Virus record (IMG/VR): IMGVR_UViG_3300031622_000015
Location: 1-27,005 of that record
Strand: one strand, 5' to 3'
Source of the DNA: a virus
Length of the DNA stretch: 27,005 nt
Of this stretch, positions 1 to 5,866 are shown piece after piece. The notes below the pieces were generated by a model. That model saw only the letters and a list, made by a program, of their open reading frames with translations. It had not been told where the DNA came from and ran no database searches. The position numbers and the translations under genes were made by a program. Numbering within the stretch: position 1 is the stretch's first letter; each line of letters opens with the position of its first letter.

Positions 1-18
1 CATATTAAAACTAGATTT

Positions 19-813
19 TTATCTATACCTGTTATACTCTTTAATATATCTATCATCACAAAATTTTGTTGTACCGGCTCCTGACCATACTATTGATTCT
101 CTATTTAAATCTTCATCTTTAAACGTTTTATCTAAGTTAAACACGTTTAATTTATTTTCCTGCAATACATCGTAAAAATACTTTTCATCAGCATCCCAAT
201 CTGTATAATTTTTAATTACCATATCTGACCATTTTTCGACGAATTTTTTAACCTTTGTATTATTATTAAATGAGATAAATCCTCCTTGGTATAGTTTGGT
301 ATGACCTTGTAAACGCTTTGAACCTTTATGTTGTTCGGTATATGGTTCATCTTCTACTACGCAAATATCATTTTCGTTTATATTATTAATAAGGTCATTT
401 AAATTACCTTTAACTATGGTATCAACATCACTATATAATACAGGTAAATTATATTTTTGTAGTGTATCATTGATAGTCAACACTTTACTATTAGAACAGT
501 AAGCTATCTCTTCACTATAAAGCCATCTACCAGCTCTAATACCTATTTTACTTTTTTGTAAACCTTCAAGTAGAGTATCATTGACATATTCCCCTTCTTT
601 AGATAACATATTTTTCTTTTTAGAAAGGTTTTTATTATCTATTATTTTTATAATATTTAAATTTAATTTTGAAAAGTCTGGATCAAAGCCAATACATCTA
701 ATAATAATTTTATCAAATGTGTTTGCACTGTTTATTTCTATCGATTTTAAAAAAACATTAATTAATGGTAAATATTTTTCATTCACACTACAAACGAGAT
801 TAACTTTACACAT
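19..813 (-). CDS. Glycosyltransferase-like protein (GT8-type fold)
   Basis: Probable nucleotide-sugar-dependent glycosyltransferase of 264 aa. Seen: a GT-A type core with a D-x-D motif, LYSDVDTIV (Asp129 and Asp131 from the chosen start), expected to bind the metal and sugar diphosphate, followed by an acidic segment and LYQGGFISFNN, which resembles the acceptor-side region of GT8-like enzymes. Start choice: the open frame extends to a TTG at 846, but the ATG at 813 lies exactly 5 nt after a late -10 octamer (ATTAAATA, 819-826), the same geometry as the other late genes here, so I use it. The acceptor is unknown; a late promoter suggests action on virion or cell-surface glycans during assembly. 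It is divergent from the late gene at 868. It could also be an uncharacterised nucleotide-diphospho-sugar transferase outside GT8. Confidence 0.65.
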   Translation of the reverse strand: MCKVNLVCSVNEKYLPLINVFLKSIEINSANTFDKIIIRCIGFDPDFSKLNLNIIKIIDNKNLSKKKNMLSKEGEYVNDTLLEGLQKSKIGIRAGRWLYSEEIAYCSNSKVLTINDTLQKYNLPVLYSDVDTIVKGNLNDLINNINENDICVVEDEPYTEQHKGSKRLQGHTKLYQGGFISFNNNTKVKKFVEKWSDMVIKNYTDWDADEKYFYDVLQENKLNVFNLDKTFKDEDLNRESIVWSGAGTTKFCDDRYIKEYNRYR

Positions 814-818
814 AGACT

Positions 819-826
819 TATTTAAT
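819..826 (-). promoter_or_regulatory. Late promoter -10 box (ATTAAATA)
   Basis: On the minus strand the octamer ATTAAATA is followed by 5 nt (AGTCT) and then the ATG at 813. This matches the T4 gp55-type late promoter (TATAAATA) and would put the transcription start on the A of ATG. Confidence 0.6.
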
Positions 827-851
827 TTAAAAAGGAGAATTATCAATTTTT

Positions 852-865
852 TATAAATATAAATA
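852..865 (+). promoter_or_regulatory. Tandem late promoter boxes TATAAATA
   Basis: Two overlapping perfect TATAAATA octamers lie at 852-859 and 858-865, just before the ATG at 868. The first would start transcription about 3 nt before the ATG. This is the only late promoter here whose start codon is not exactly 5 nt downstream. Confidence 0.7.
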
Positions 866-867
866 TA

Positions 868-1458
868 ATGGTACGTATTGAGTTAGCTGATATAAAAAAA
901 ACAAAATCTAATTTATTTTACTGTCAAAACGATAGTGGGCAAAAATGGTATATTCCGGATAGTAAGGTAAGACCGTGGGAAGTTAAAAGATATGGTATAT
1001 TAAATAAAAGTTTAAAAATATATTGTTTTTGGATTAATGGGACAGATATATACTTACGTGATGGTAATCATGAAAAAGCTTCTATTTTAACCACCCATGG
1101 TAGGTTATTTAGAAACACAAATGATATACTTGATATTTTAAAAAATAATGATTTAAAGTCAATATATGAAAAAGGTTTTGTAAATGTTATGATAGCCAAA
1201 GATACAAATGATTTTAGTAATAGTGCATTATATGCAACAAGGGGTGATAGTAATAATGAAATATCAGATGTAAGTCTAACAACTATAAAAGGACTTGCAG
1301 ATAAATTTAACTTTAAAGTTTATAAGTATGTTGACCCAAGTGGATCAAATATAATAAAATCTTTAAATGATAATGGAGGGTATACAAAAGATGGAGTATT
1401 TGTTACCTATAGTAAAAGTGGTGATTTAAATAAAGTAGCTATTTATAAACCATCATAA
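868..1458 (+). CDS. Late protein of unknown function
   Basis: A 196-aa protein I do not recognise. It has no signal peptide, no membrane segment and no capsid-targeting leader. The sequence is mixed alpha/beta in character, with aromatic-rich strands (YIPDSKVRPWEVKRYGI, KIYCFWINGTDIYLRDG) near residues 28-66. It is one of only two plus-strand genes in the left 11 kb. A tandem TATAAATA late promoter lies directly upstream, so it should be made late with the virion genes. Its 3' end overlaps the convergent oxygenase gene by 6 nt, with no visible terminator between them. Being late and alone on its strand, it could be a structural, assembly or lysis-associated protein, but nothing in the sequence decides this. 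Confidence 0.75.
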   Translation: MVRIELADIKKTKSNLFYCQNDSGQKWYIPDSKVRPWEVKRYGILNKSLKIYCFWINGTDIYLRDGNHEKASILTTHGRLFRNTNDILDILKNNDLKSIYEKGFVNVMIAKDTNDFSNSALYATRGDSNNEISDVSLTTIKGLADKFNFKVYKYVDPSGSNIIKSLNDNGGYTKDGVFVTYSKSGDLNKVAIYKPS

Positions 1459-2703
1459 ATTTTTTGTATTTAAATAATTTTCAGGATTGTTAGGGTTCCA
1501 AGTTAACTCTGCTTTTTCAGTATCTTCCTTACGAGATAGTTTTAAAGTTTTTATTTTTTTAAAGAAATCTCCAGTATTATCTAATTTTTTATCTTCTATA
1601 ATTTCATTAACTTGTTTAATAGAAAGGCTGTTATAGTTAATACACCCTTGTTGTTTATTAAATCTATCAGTAAATGATTTTTCTTTTCTATGTTTTATTG
1701 CTCTATCATTATTCCAGTCAACCCTACTTGGTGATAATTCATTAGTCGTAAATAAATTTTTCTTAATTTCATTTAAATGTCTTAATTTATTAATAATTCC
1801 CCATTTATCATTGGTATTATATATATCTAAATATTGTTCTTCATTTTCATATATATTATACATTATTGAATAACGACACTTTTTTATTTTTTTAGTAAAT
1901 GAATGATATGTACTTTCATTAGAAGAATCGGTAAATACATAACCGCAATTTAAACCATAAGGTGTGTCTTTAACAAAATTTTTATTTTCATCTAATAGTT
2001 CTGTACCTATATTACCTTCCCTATCAAAATCTAAAAATAACATCATGGTTAATAAATTATTTTTATCCATATGTACAGGATTATTATAACCGGGAAAATC
2101 TTTTACTAGTCTAATTAAATGGAGACCATCCTTTACACTTTTATTAGCTGTTTTATATATCCATTTATTGTACTCTTGTATAGATGATCTATTAGCTATT
2201 TTATCTACTATATTAGTTAGTATTTCATTGTTTTTATAATCTAAACGTTTTACGGTATATACCTGTCTTACCTCTTCCTTTTCTTCAGACTTGAAATCTA
2301 GAGTGTTAAAAAGTTCTTTTACCTCGTTTATTTCATTTTCACTAAAAACATTATCAAAAGTAAAATGTATAAACGGGGTTTTATCTTCTTTAAAATTTAT
2401 TAATTTATCTTTGTAGTAACTATGATAACCATGTTTAGACTCAAAATTTAAATCCGAACTTATTCTACCTATATATTGTAATAATTGATCTTTAGATATT
2501 ATAGTTTTAAGAGAACCAAACATTTCTATATAATCTATACGTTTTTCATCGTCTAACCATATATCTTTATTAACATTACATATATGTTTCCAATTTATCT
2601 CATCATCATATAAAGATAAATCTTTTGTAAAAAAAGGTCCTTGAGGCCCTCCTGTCGGGTCAACAGTTATACCGTTTAAATCGTCATGTGGAGCTGTTTG
2701 CAT
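1453..2703 (-). CDS. 2-oxoglutarate/Fe(II)-dependent oxygenase with C-terminal extension
   Basis: Probable non-haem iron oxygenase of 416 aa. Seen: in the middle domain (about 110-290) a jelly-roll signature with the iron facial triad HMD (His211, Asp213) and a distal His267 (STYHSF), followed 10 residues later by Arg277 (KCRYSIMYNIY), the usual 2-oxoglutarate-binding Arg. Residues 1-105 and 300-416 are extra; the C-terminal part is charged and contains SPSRVDWNND. Known of the family: hydroxylation of protein side chains, nucleic acids or small molecules; such genes are common in marine T4-like phages next to tail and fibre genes. Inference: hydroxylation of a virion protein (Pro/Lys/Asn) is plausible given its place directly downstream of two presumed structural genes. 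Its own late promoter is not obvious; the 8-nt gap suggests cotranscription with the upstream gene. Confidence 0.75.
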   Translation of the reverse strand: MQTAPHDDLNGITVDPTGGPQGPFFTKDLSLYDDEINWKHICNVNKDIWLDDEKRIDYIEMFGSLKTIISKDQLLQYIGRISSDLNFESKHGYHSYYKDKLINFKEDKTPFIHFTFDNVFSENEINEVKELFNTLDFKSEEKEEVRQVYTVKRLDYKNNEILTNIVDKIANRSSIQEYNKWIYKTANKSVKDGLHLIRLVKDFPGYNNPVHMDKNNLLTMMLFLDFDREGNIGTELLDENKNFVKDTPYGLNCGYVFTDSSNESTYHSFTKKIKKCRYSIMYNIYENEEQYLDIYNTNDKWGIINKLRHLNEIKKNLFTTNELSPSRVDWNNDRAIKHRKEKSFTDRFNKQQGCINYNSLSIKQVNEIIEDKKLDNTGDFFKKIKTLKLSRKEDTEKAELTWNPNNPENYLNTKNL

Positions 2704-2711
2704 TTAATATG

Positions 2712-3413
2712 CTATAAGTAACTTGGAGCCGGTAGTAGTAAAGGTGGCCAGTATTTTAAAATACTGTCACGATCGGTCAATTCTGCCATTTCCTCATCAA
2801 TTTCAGAGGTTAGGTCGCTTAGTAGGGTCAGTATAACTTCGATTTCTTCAACATCGTCAGTATTACCATCATTCTGACATTGGGTTTTTTCAGCAGTTAA
2901 AATTTCAACCGCTTTATTCTTATGTTCAGTTATTAAGGCTGTCCACTTCGTTTTTAAATCAGCAATATCAGCATTTAAAACTTCACTATAATTATTATAA
3001 CCTAATTTTATTGAAAGGTAAATATGTCCTAATGGTACATTACAAGCGTCGGTAGATAAAAACTTTTTCTCATGAAAAGCAATATAATCATCTGAACCGC
3101 TTAAAATCATTTGATATGCTGGGTCATCAAGAAATTTATCTATATTTAAAACTCCATCAACTTGGCGCTGAGTCATTTCATCATTATAAATGGTTATATT
3201 AGATATATTAGACAAATCTTTAGTAATAGTTGTACTATCATATATCCTATTTACTTGTATTCTATAGTTTGAAGCTTCTTGAAGAATTTCAAACGGTTGC
3301 ATATAGAAATTGTTATTTTCAAAATATTCAATGAATAATGTTTTTCCGATATTTTTATTTAAAATATCGGCATAGACTTGAATTGCAATATTATCTTCGG
3401 TATTTAATGACAT
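2712..3413 (-). CDS. Presumed virion protein, unknown function
   Basis: A 233-aa acidic protein not recognised. The N-terminal 90 residues look beta-rich (IQVNRIYDSTTITKDL), the middle has IDKFLDDPAYQ, and residues about 145-215 are predicted helical and Glu/Asp-rich, ending in a short Pro/Leu tail (PPLLLPAPSYL). It lies 12 nt downstream of the Gly/Ser-rich presumed fibre-like protein and 8 nt upstream of the oxygenase, so the three probably form one late transcript. It lacks the hydrophobic-x-Glu leader of the packaged-protein set. A role as a tail, neck or fibre accessory protein is a guess from context. Confidence 0.65.
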   Translation of the reverse strand: MSLNTEDNIAIQVYADILNKNIGKTLFIEYFENNNFYMQPFEILQEASNYRIQVNRIYDSTTITKDLSNISNITIYNDEMTQRQVDGVLNIDKFLDDPAYQMILSGSDDYIAFHEKKFLSTDACNVPLGHIYLSIKLGYNNYSEVLNADIADLKTKWTALITEHKNKAVEILTAEKTQCQNDGNTDDVEEIEVILTLLSDLTSEIDEEMAELTDRDSILKYWPPLLLPAPSYL

Positions 3414-3425
3414 TTTTTTATTAAG

Positions 3426-4175
3426 TTATGGAGTTGAAGCAGCAGGTATAACACTGAAGCTCTTTGATTTACAAAGTACTGTCATACCAGCACTAAAATC
3501 TCCTAGGTTCGTTCGTGCTGGAGGTGTTATGATTGTTTGGCCTCCAGTTGAACTATTAAATGAATTAGGGTCAACCGGGTCGGATCTAATTTGCCCATCT
3601 GTTTTAGAGTTATAAGCACATTTCCAATAAAACCCGAAAGAATTTGATGCTGGAGACGCCCCTGAACCGTGAACATTCGTAACTGTTACATAATACGTAC
3701 TATCGGGAAAGCTTCCTGGAGAGCCGGCGCTGCCGGTGCCGCCGATGGTGAAGACCGATGAACTAGTGCTCTGAGCGACCTGCGAACCCCCTTTAGCGGT
3801 AAATACTGTAACAGTAAAACTACCACCCCCACTGCTATCCACACTACCAAATAAAGGGGTTATTCTAATACCACCATTATCATTCCTGCCATACCGTTCA
3901 TAAGTTTCGTTTCTTATTGATATAGTACACCCAAAAATAGCTGAGCCTTTAAATTCAGACCATTTAACGTTTGTATACGCTCCTTTAACCATTGCCGGGG
4001 TTACTGCATAAGTTTCGAACCACCTTTTTAAACCAACCGGACCCGAATTTGCTTTATTTTGAGAATAAGTACCGCCACCGCTTTCATTAAATTTTATGTT
4101 GACCATAAGGTTTAAGCTAGTATTAGCACCACTAGCGCTTCCTATTCCAACTGTATTTCTTATATAACCGGGCAT
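3426..4175 (-). CDS. Gly/Ser/Thr-rich presumed virion (tail-fibre-like) protein
   Basis: A 249-aa protein rich in Gly, Ser, Thr and Asn with beta-strand patterning (FTVTVFTAKGGSQVAQSTSS; STYYVTVTNVHGSG), typical in composition of phage fibre or decoration proteins; no specific family is recognised. Cys residues are few (about 83, 186 and 235). It starts with an ATG placed 5 nt after a late box (AATAAATA, 4181-4188), so it is the first gene of a late transcript running into the two downstream genes. A patch at 3721-3780 (residues about 132-152, Gly/Ser linker) is about 67 percent GC by direct count, far above its neighbours. That may mean a recombined segment, as is common in adsorption proteins. 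Confidence 0.65.
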   Translation of the reverse strand: MPGYIRNTVGIGSASGANTSLNLMVNIKFNESGGGTYSQNKANSGPVGLKRWFETYAVTPAMVKGAYTNVKWSEFKGSAIFGCTISIRNETYERYGRNDNGGIRITPLFGSVDSSGGGSFTVTVFTAKGGSQVAQSTSSSVFTIGGTGSAGSPGSFPDSTYYVTVTNVHGSGASPASNSFGFYWKCAYNSKTDGQIRSDPVDPNSFNSSTGGQTIITPPARTNLGDFSAGMTVLCKSKSFSVIPAASTP

Positions 4176-4180
4176 ATTAT

Positions 4181-4188
4181 TATTTATT
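4181..4188 (-). promoter_or_regulatory. Late promoter -10 box (AATAAATA)
   Basis: The minus strand reads AATAAATA, then ATAAT, then the ATG at 4175. The spacing of 5 nt fits a T4-type late promoter with a leaderless start. Confidence 0.65.
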
Positions 4189-4189
4189 A

Positions 4190-4462
4190 CTATTTCTTCT
4201 TATTCCAGTCAACTCTCTTAGAACTTTTCTTTTTATACATTTTACCCTTTATTTTCTTACATGCAGCTTTAGTTGGTCTACATGCTGGATAACTACCTCC
4301 TGATTTTTTTGACTTTCTTCCGCAAGGTCCTCCAGTCTTACAATTTATCCAACCGCTAAATTTTTTACCCGTCTTAGGATCTTTACCACCGCGTTTAAAC
4401 CATTGATGGAGACTATCACTAGCTTCAATCAAATAATGGTCAACTAGATCATCAAATTTCAT
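4190..4462 (-). CDS. Small basic Cys-containing protein with capsid-targeting-like leader
   Basis: A 90-aa, very basic protein. Residues 1-13 (MKFDDLVDHYLIE) form a leader ending in L-I-E, the type of site cut by T4-like prohead protease, followed by the body: WFKRGGKDPKTGKKFSGW, a Cys cluster (INCKTGGPCGRK ... YPACRPTKAACKK) and a lysine tail. Four to five Cys in C-x5-C and C-x6-C arrangements could bind zinc. Similar small basic proteins are widespread in marine T4-like phages without known function. Inference: it is packaged in the head and binds DNA, perhaps helping neutralise or condense it. The gene overlaps the upstream 53-aa gene by one base (TAATG) and belongs to the same late operon. 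The final RVDWNKKK resembles a motif in the oxygenase. Confidence 0.75.
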   Translation of the reverse strand: MKFDDLVDHYLIEASDSLHQWFKRGGKDPKTGKKFSGWINCKTGGPCGRKSKKSGGSYPACRPTKAACKKIKGKMYKKKSSKRVDWNKKK

Positions 4463-4623
4463 TATTTACCAGCTTTACGCATTTTATTAGAATGCAATTT
4501 ATCGCCTGATTTTTTTGCTGCTTTATAAGCTTTACTACCTTTTCTTGCAGATCTCTTACCAGACTTTCTCTTTTTATTAATGTTAGCCCATAAGCTTTCT
4601 AATATTGTATCGAATTTATTCAT
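4462..4623 (-). CDS. 53-aa very basic small protein with capsid-targeting-like leader
   Basis: Small gene found by reading between its neighbours. It encodes 53 aa starting MNKFDTILESLW; I-L-E at residues 7-9 fits the prohead-protease site seen in its neighbours. The remainder is about 40 percent Lys+Arg (KKRKSGKRSARKGSKAYK ...). The ATG overlaps the end of the upstream gene (ATGA, 4 nt) and its TAA overlaps the ATG of the next (TAATG), which is strong evidence of a real translationally coupled gene. Composition suggests a nucleic-acid-binding, histone- or protamine-like peptide. No homologue is named. Confidence 0.75.
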   Translation of the reverse strand: MNKFDTILESLWANINKKRKSGKRSARKGSKAYKAAKKSGDKLHSNKMRKAGK

Positions 4624-4991
4624 TTCTTTTTCCAAATTTTACCTTTACGGCATCTTACCATTGCTCCTGATTTATATGCTGAAGTTTTTTTACCATATAC
4701 ACTATCAGCTTTTCTTTTACATCTATCTTCACCATCTTCTGCAGGGGGTAAACTATCAATATAAAAGTCACCTTCATGGTAGAGATTACCATCTTCTCGA
4801 TAATGTAAATGAGTATTAATTCTTACACCATTATCAAGGGTAATAACGTCGTACTTTTTATTGTGATCGACAACTTTACCTTTTGATGTGGAGTTTGTTG
4901 TACCACCACCGGATGTATCTTTTGTTGCATATACTATATTTTTACCAATATAGTTTGACGCCTCTTCATAATATGTTTTAAATGTCTTCAT
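4620..4991 (-). CDS. Small basic protein with capsid-targeting-like leader
   Basis: A 123-aa protein. The leader MKTFKTYYEE closely resembles the known start of T4 internal protein III (MKTYQEFIAE) and would be cut after Y-E-E. The middle (residues 15-75) has a short beta-barrel-like stretch (GKVVDHNKKYDVITLDNG) suggestive of an SH3-like or KOW-like fold. The C-terminal part has two Cys in a basic context (DRCKRKADSVYGKKTSAYK, then AMVRCRKGKIWKKK), a module I recognise from many small marine T4-like phage proteins of unknown function. Lys-rich overall. It lies in a compact late operon with the basic proteins on either side. Likely a packaged DNA-binding or head protein; the function is unproven. 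Confidence 0.75.
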   Translation of the reverse strand: MKTFKTYYEEASNYIGKNIVYATKDTSGGGTTNSTSKGKVVDHNKKYDVITLDNGVRINTHLHYREDGNLYHEGDFYIDSLPPAEDGEDRCKRKADSVYGKKTSAYKSGAMVRCRKGKIWKKK

Positions 4992-4997
4992 AATAAA

Positions 4998-5312
4998 TTA
5001 CCATTTTTTGCATGACCAGTAGCCTGCTGTTGTTCTATCCTTCTTTTGATCGCATTTATGACGTGCTCTGAAAGATCTACGAGCTGCTGGATTAGATTTG
5101 CGTATTCTCATTGTTTTCCTTTTAGCAGATGTACCGCCATGTCCAAAATTAACCTTCTTCACATTACCAGTCTTAGGATTTTTTACATACACCTTAAACT
5201 TCTTAACATCACCTCTTGTAGGTTTATTAAGAGTTACTTTTCTGCCTTTATATTCTGCGTCTTCGCTGGCGACTGCTTCCATAAGAGAAGAGTATAGTTT
5301 ATCGAATGTCAT
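4998..5312 (-). CDS. Basic Cys-containing conserved marine-phage protein with capsid-targeting-like leader
   Basis: A 104-aa highly basic protein. Leader MTFDKLYSSLME (L-M-E at 10-12), then a body ending in KVNFGHGGTSAKRKTMRIRK and SFRARHKCDQKKDRTTAGYW followed by SCKKW. I recognise this SFRARHxC...TTAGYWSC tail from small proteins of T4-like cyanophages, where it has no assigned function; a C/H arrangement (H, C, C) could hold a metal. It is the first gene of a late operon: AATAAATA at 5318-5325, then 5 nt, then the ATG. It is divergent from, and shares promoter DNA with, the gene at 5336. Probably packaged in the capsid and bound to DNA. Confidence 0.75.
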   Translation of the reverse strand: MTFDKLYSSLMEAVASEDAEYKGRKVTLNKPTRGDVKKFKVYVKNPKTGNVKKVNFGHGGTSAKRKTMRIRKSNPAARRSFRARHKCDQKKDRTTAGYWSCKKW

Positions 5313-5317
5313 TTAAT

Positions 5318-5325
5318 TATTTATT
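5318..5325 (-). promoter_or_regulatory. Late promoter -10 box (AATAAATA)
   Basis: Minus-strand AATAAATA, 5 nt, ATG at 5312. It overlaps by 3 nt with the opposing late box at 5323-5330. Confidence 0.65.
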
Positions 5326-5330
5326 AAATA
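5323..5330 (+). promoter_or_regulatory. Late promoter -10 box (ATTAAATA)
   Basis: Plus-strand ATTAAATA, then ATAAT, then the ATG at 5336. It is the same octamer as the box at 819-826 and is back-to-back with the promoter for the minus-strand gene at 5312. Confidence 0.6.
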
Positions 5331-5335
5331 ATAAT

Positions 5336-5866
5336 ATGAATAACGAAGCTAATCTAATATTTGAACAATATAAATCAGTAAATGAAAATATGGGTATGGG
5401 ACCCATGGTCGGTAAAATGGTAAATGTACCCGGACCAGGTTCACAAAATACAGCTTCTAAAGTAGTTGTATTAAAGCTTAATAATAAAAAAGATTCACCT
5501 TGTGAAGATGGAGAAGCAGTATTTATCCAAGCCGGTGATCAAAATGAATGTGAAAGTGGTTGTGATGATTGTAGTGATGATGATTATGATGGTGAATTAG
5601 ATATGGCAAGAGCTGAATTACTTAAAGCAGCAGAGTATGCAACTAAGTTATTTAACCATCTTGAAAATTTAGATAATTTAGAAGGTTGGACAGCTTCTAA
5701 AATAACAAAAGCTGCTGACTACCTATCATCAGTCTATCATGCATTAGAGTATGATAATTTAGATGCTGATGTAGAAGACGAGCAAGACCCTGATGTGGAT
5801 AGAGTAGAAGTTGACGAGTTAGACGATACTGAAACCGCTAAAAATACTGGTTACGCTGGAGCTTAA
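5336..5866 (+). CDS. Acidic late protein with capsid-targeting-like leader
   Basis: A 176-aa, strongly acidic protein not recognised. I start it at the ATG at 5336 rather than the in-frame ATG at 5306 because 5336 is exactly 5 nt after a late -10 box and because the protein then begins MNNEANLIFEQYKSVNE, with an I-F-E prohead-cleavage-like site at 8-10. Then follow a Gly/Met-rich stretch, a short segment with four Cys (PCEDGEAVF; NECESGCDDCSDDD, residues about 50-80), and a helical region (90-150) ending in an Asp/Glu tail. The CxxxCxxC cluster could bind metal. As an acidic partner beside several very basic packaged proteins it might balance charge or chaperone them; this is inference. It ends 4 nt into the convergent gene. 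Confidence 0.7.
   Translation: MNNEANLIFEQYKSVNENMGMGPMVGKMVNVPGPGSQNTASKVVVLKLNNKKDSPCEDGEAVFIQAGDQNECESGCDDCSDDDYDGELDMARAELLKAAEYATKLFNHLENLDNLEGWTASKITKAADYLSSVYHALEYDNLDADVEDEQDPDVDRVEVDELDDTETAKNTGYAGA

Noticed and set aside
1-3. Start codon of a further minus-strand gene at the very left edge
   Set aside because: Only CAT (ATG on the minus strand) is visible and no late box sits at 5 nt; it cannot be supported.
814-846. TTG start at 846 for the left-end glycosyltransferase
   Set aside because: The ATG at 813 is 5 nt after an ATTAAATA late box, the same geometry as other late genes, and the extra residues (IILLFKLNKS) add nothing to the fold.
5306-5335. Upstream in-frame ATG for the acidic gene at 5336
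   Set aside because: It lies upstream of the late -10 box in the opposing gene's first codons, so it would not be on the late transcript, and it hides the leader-like start.
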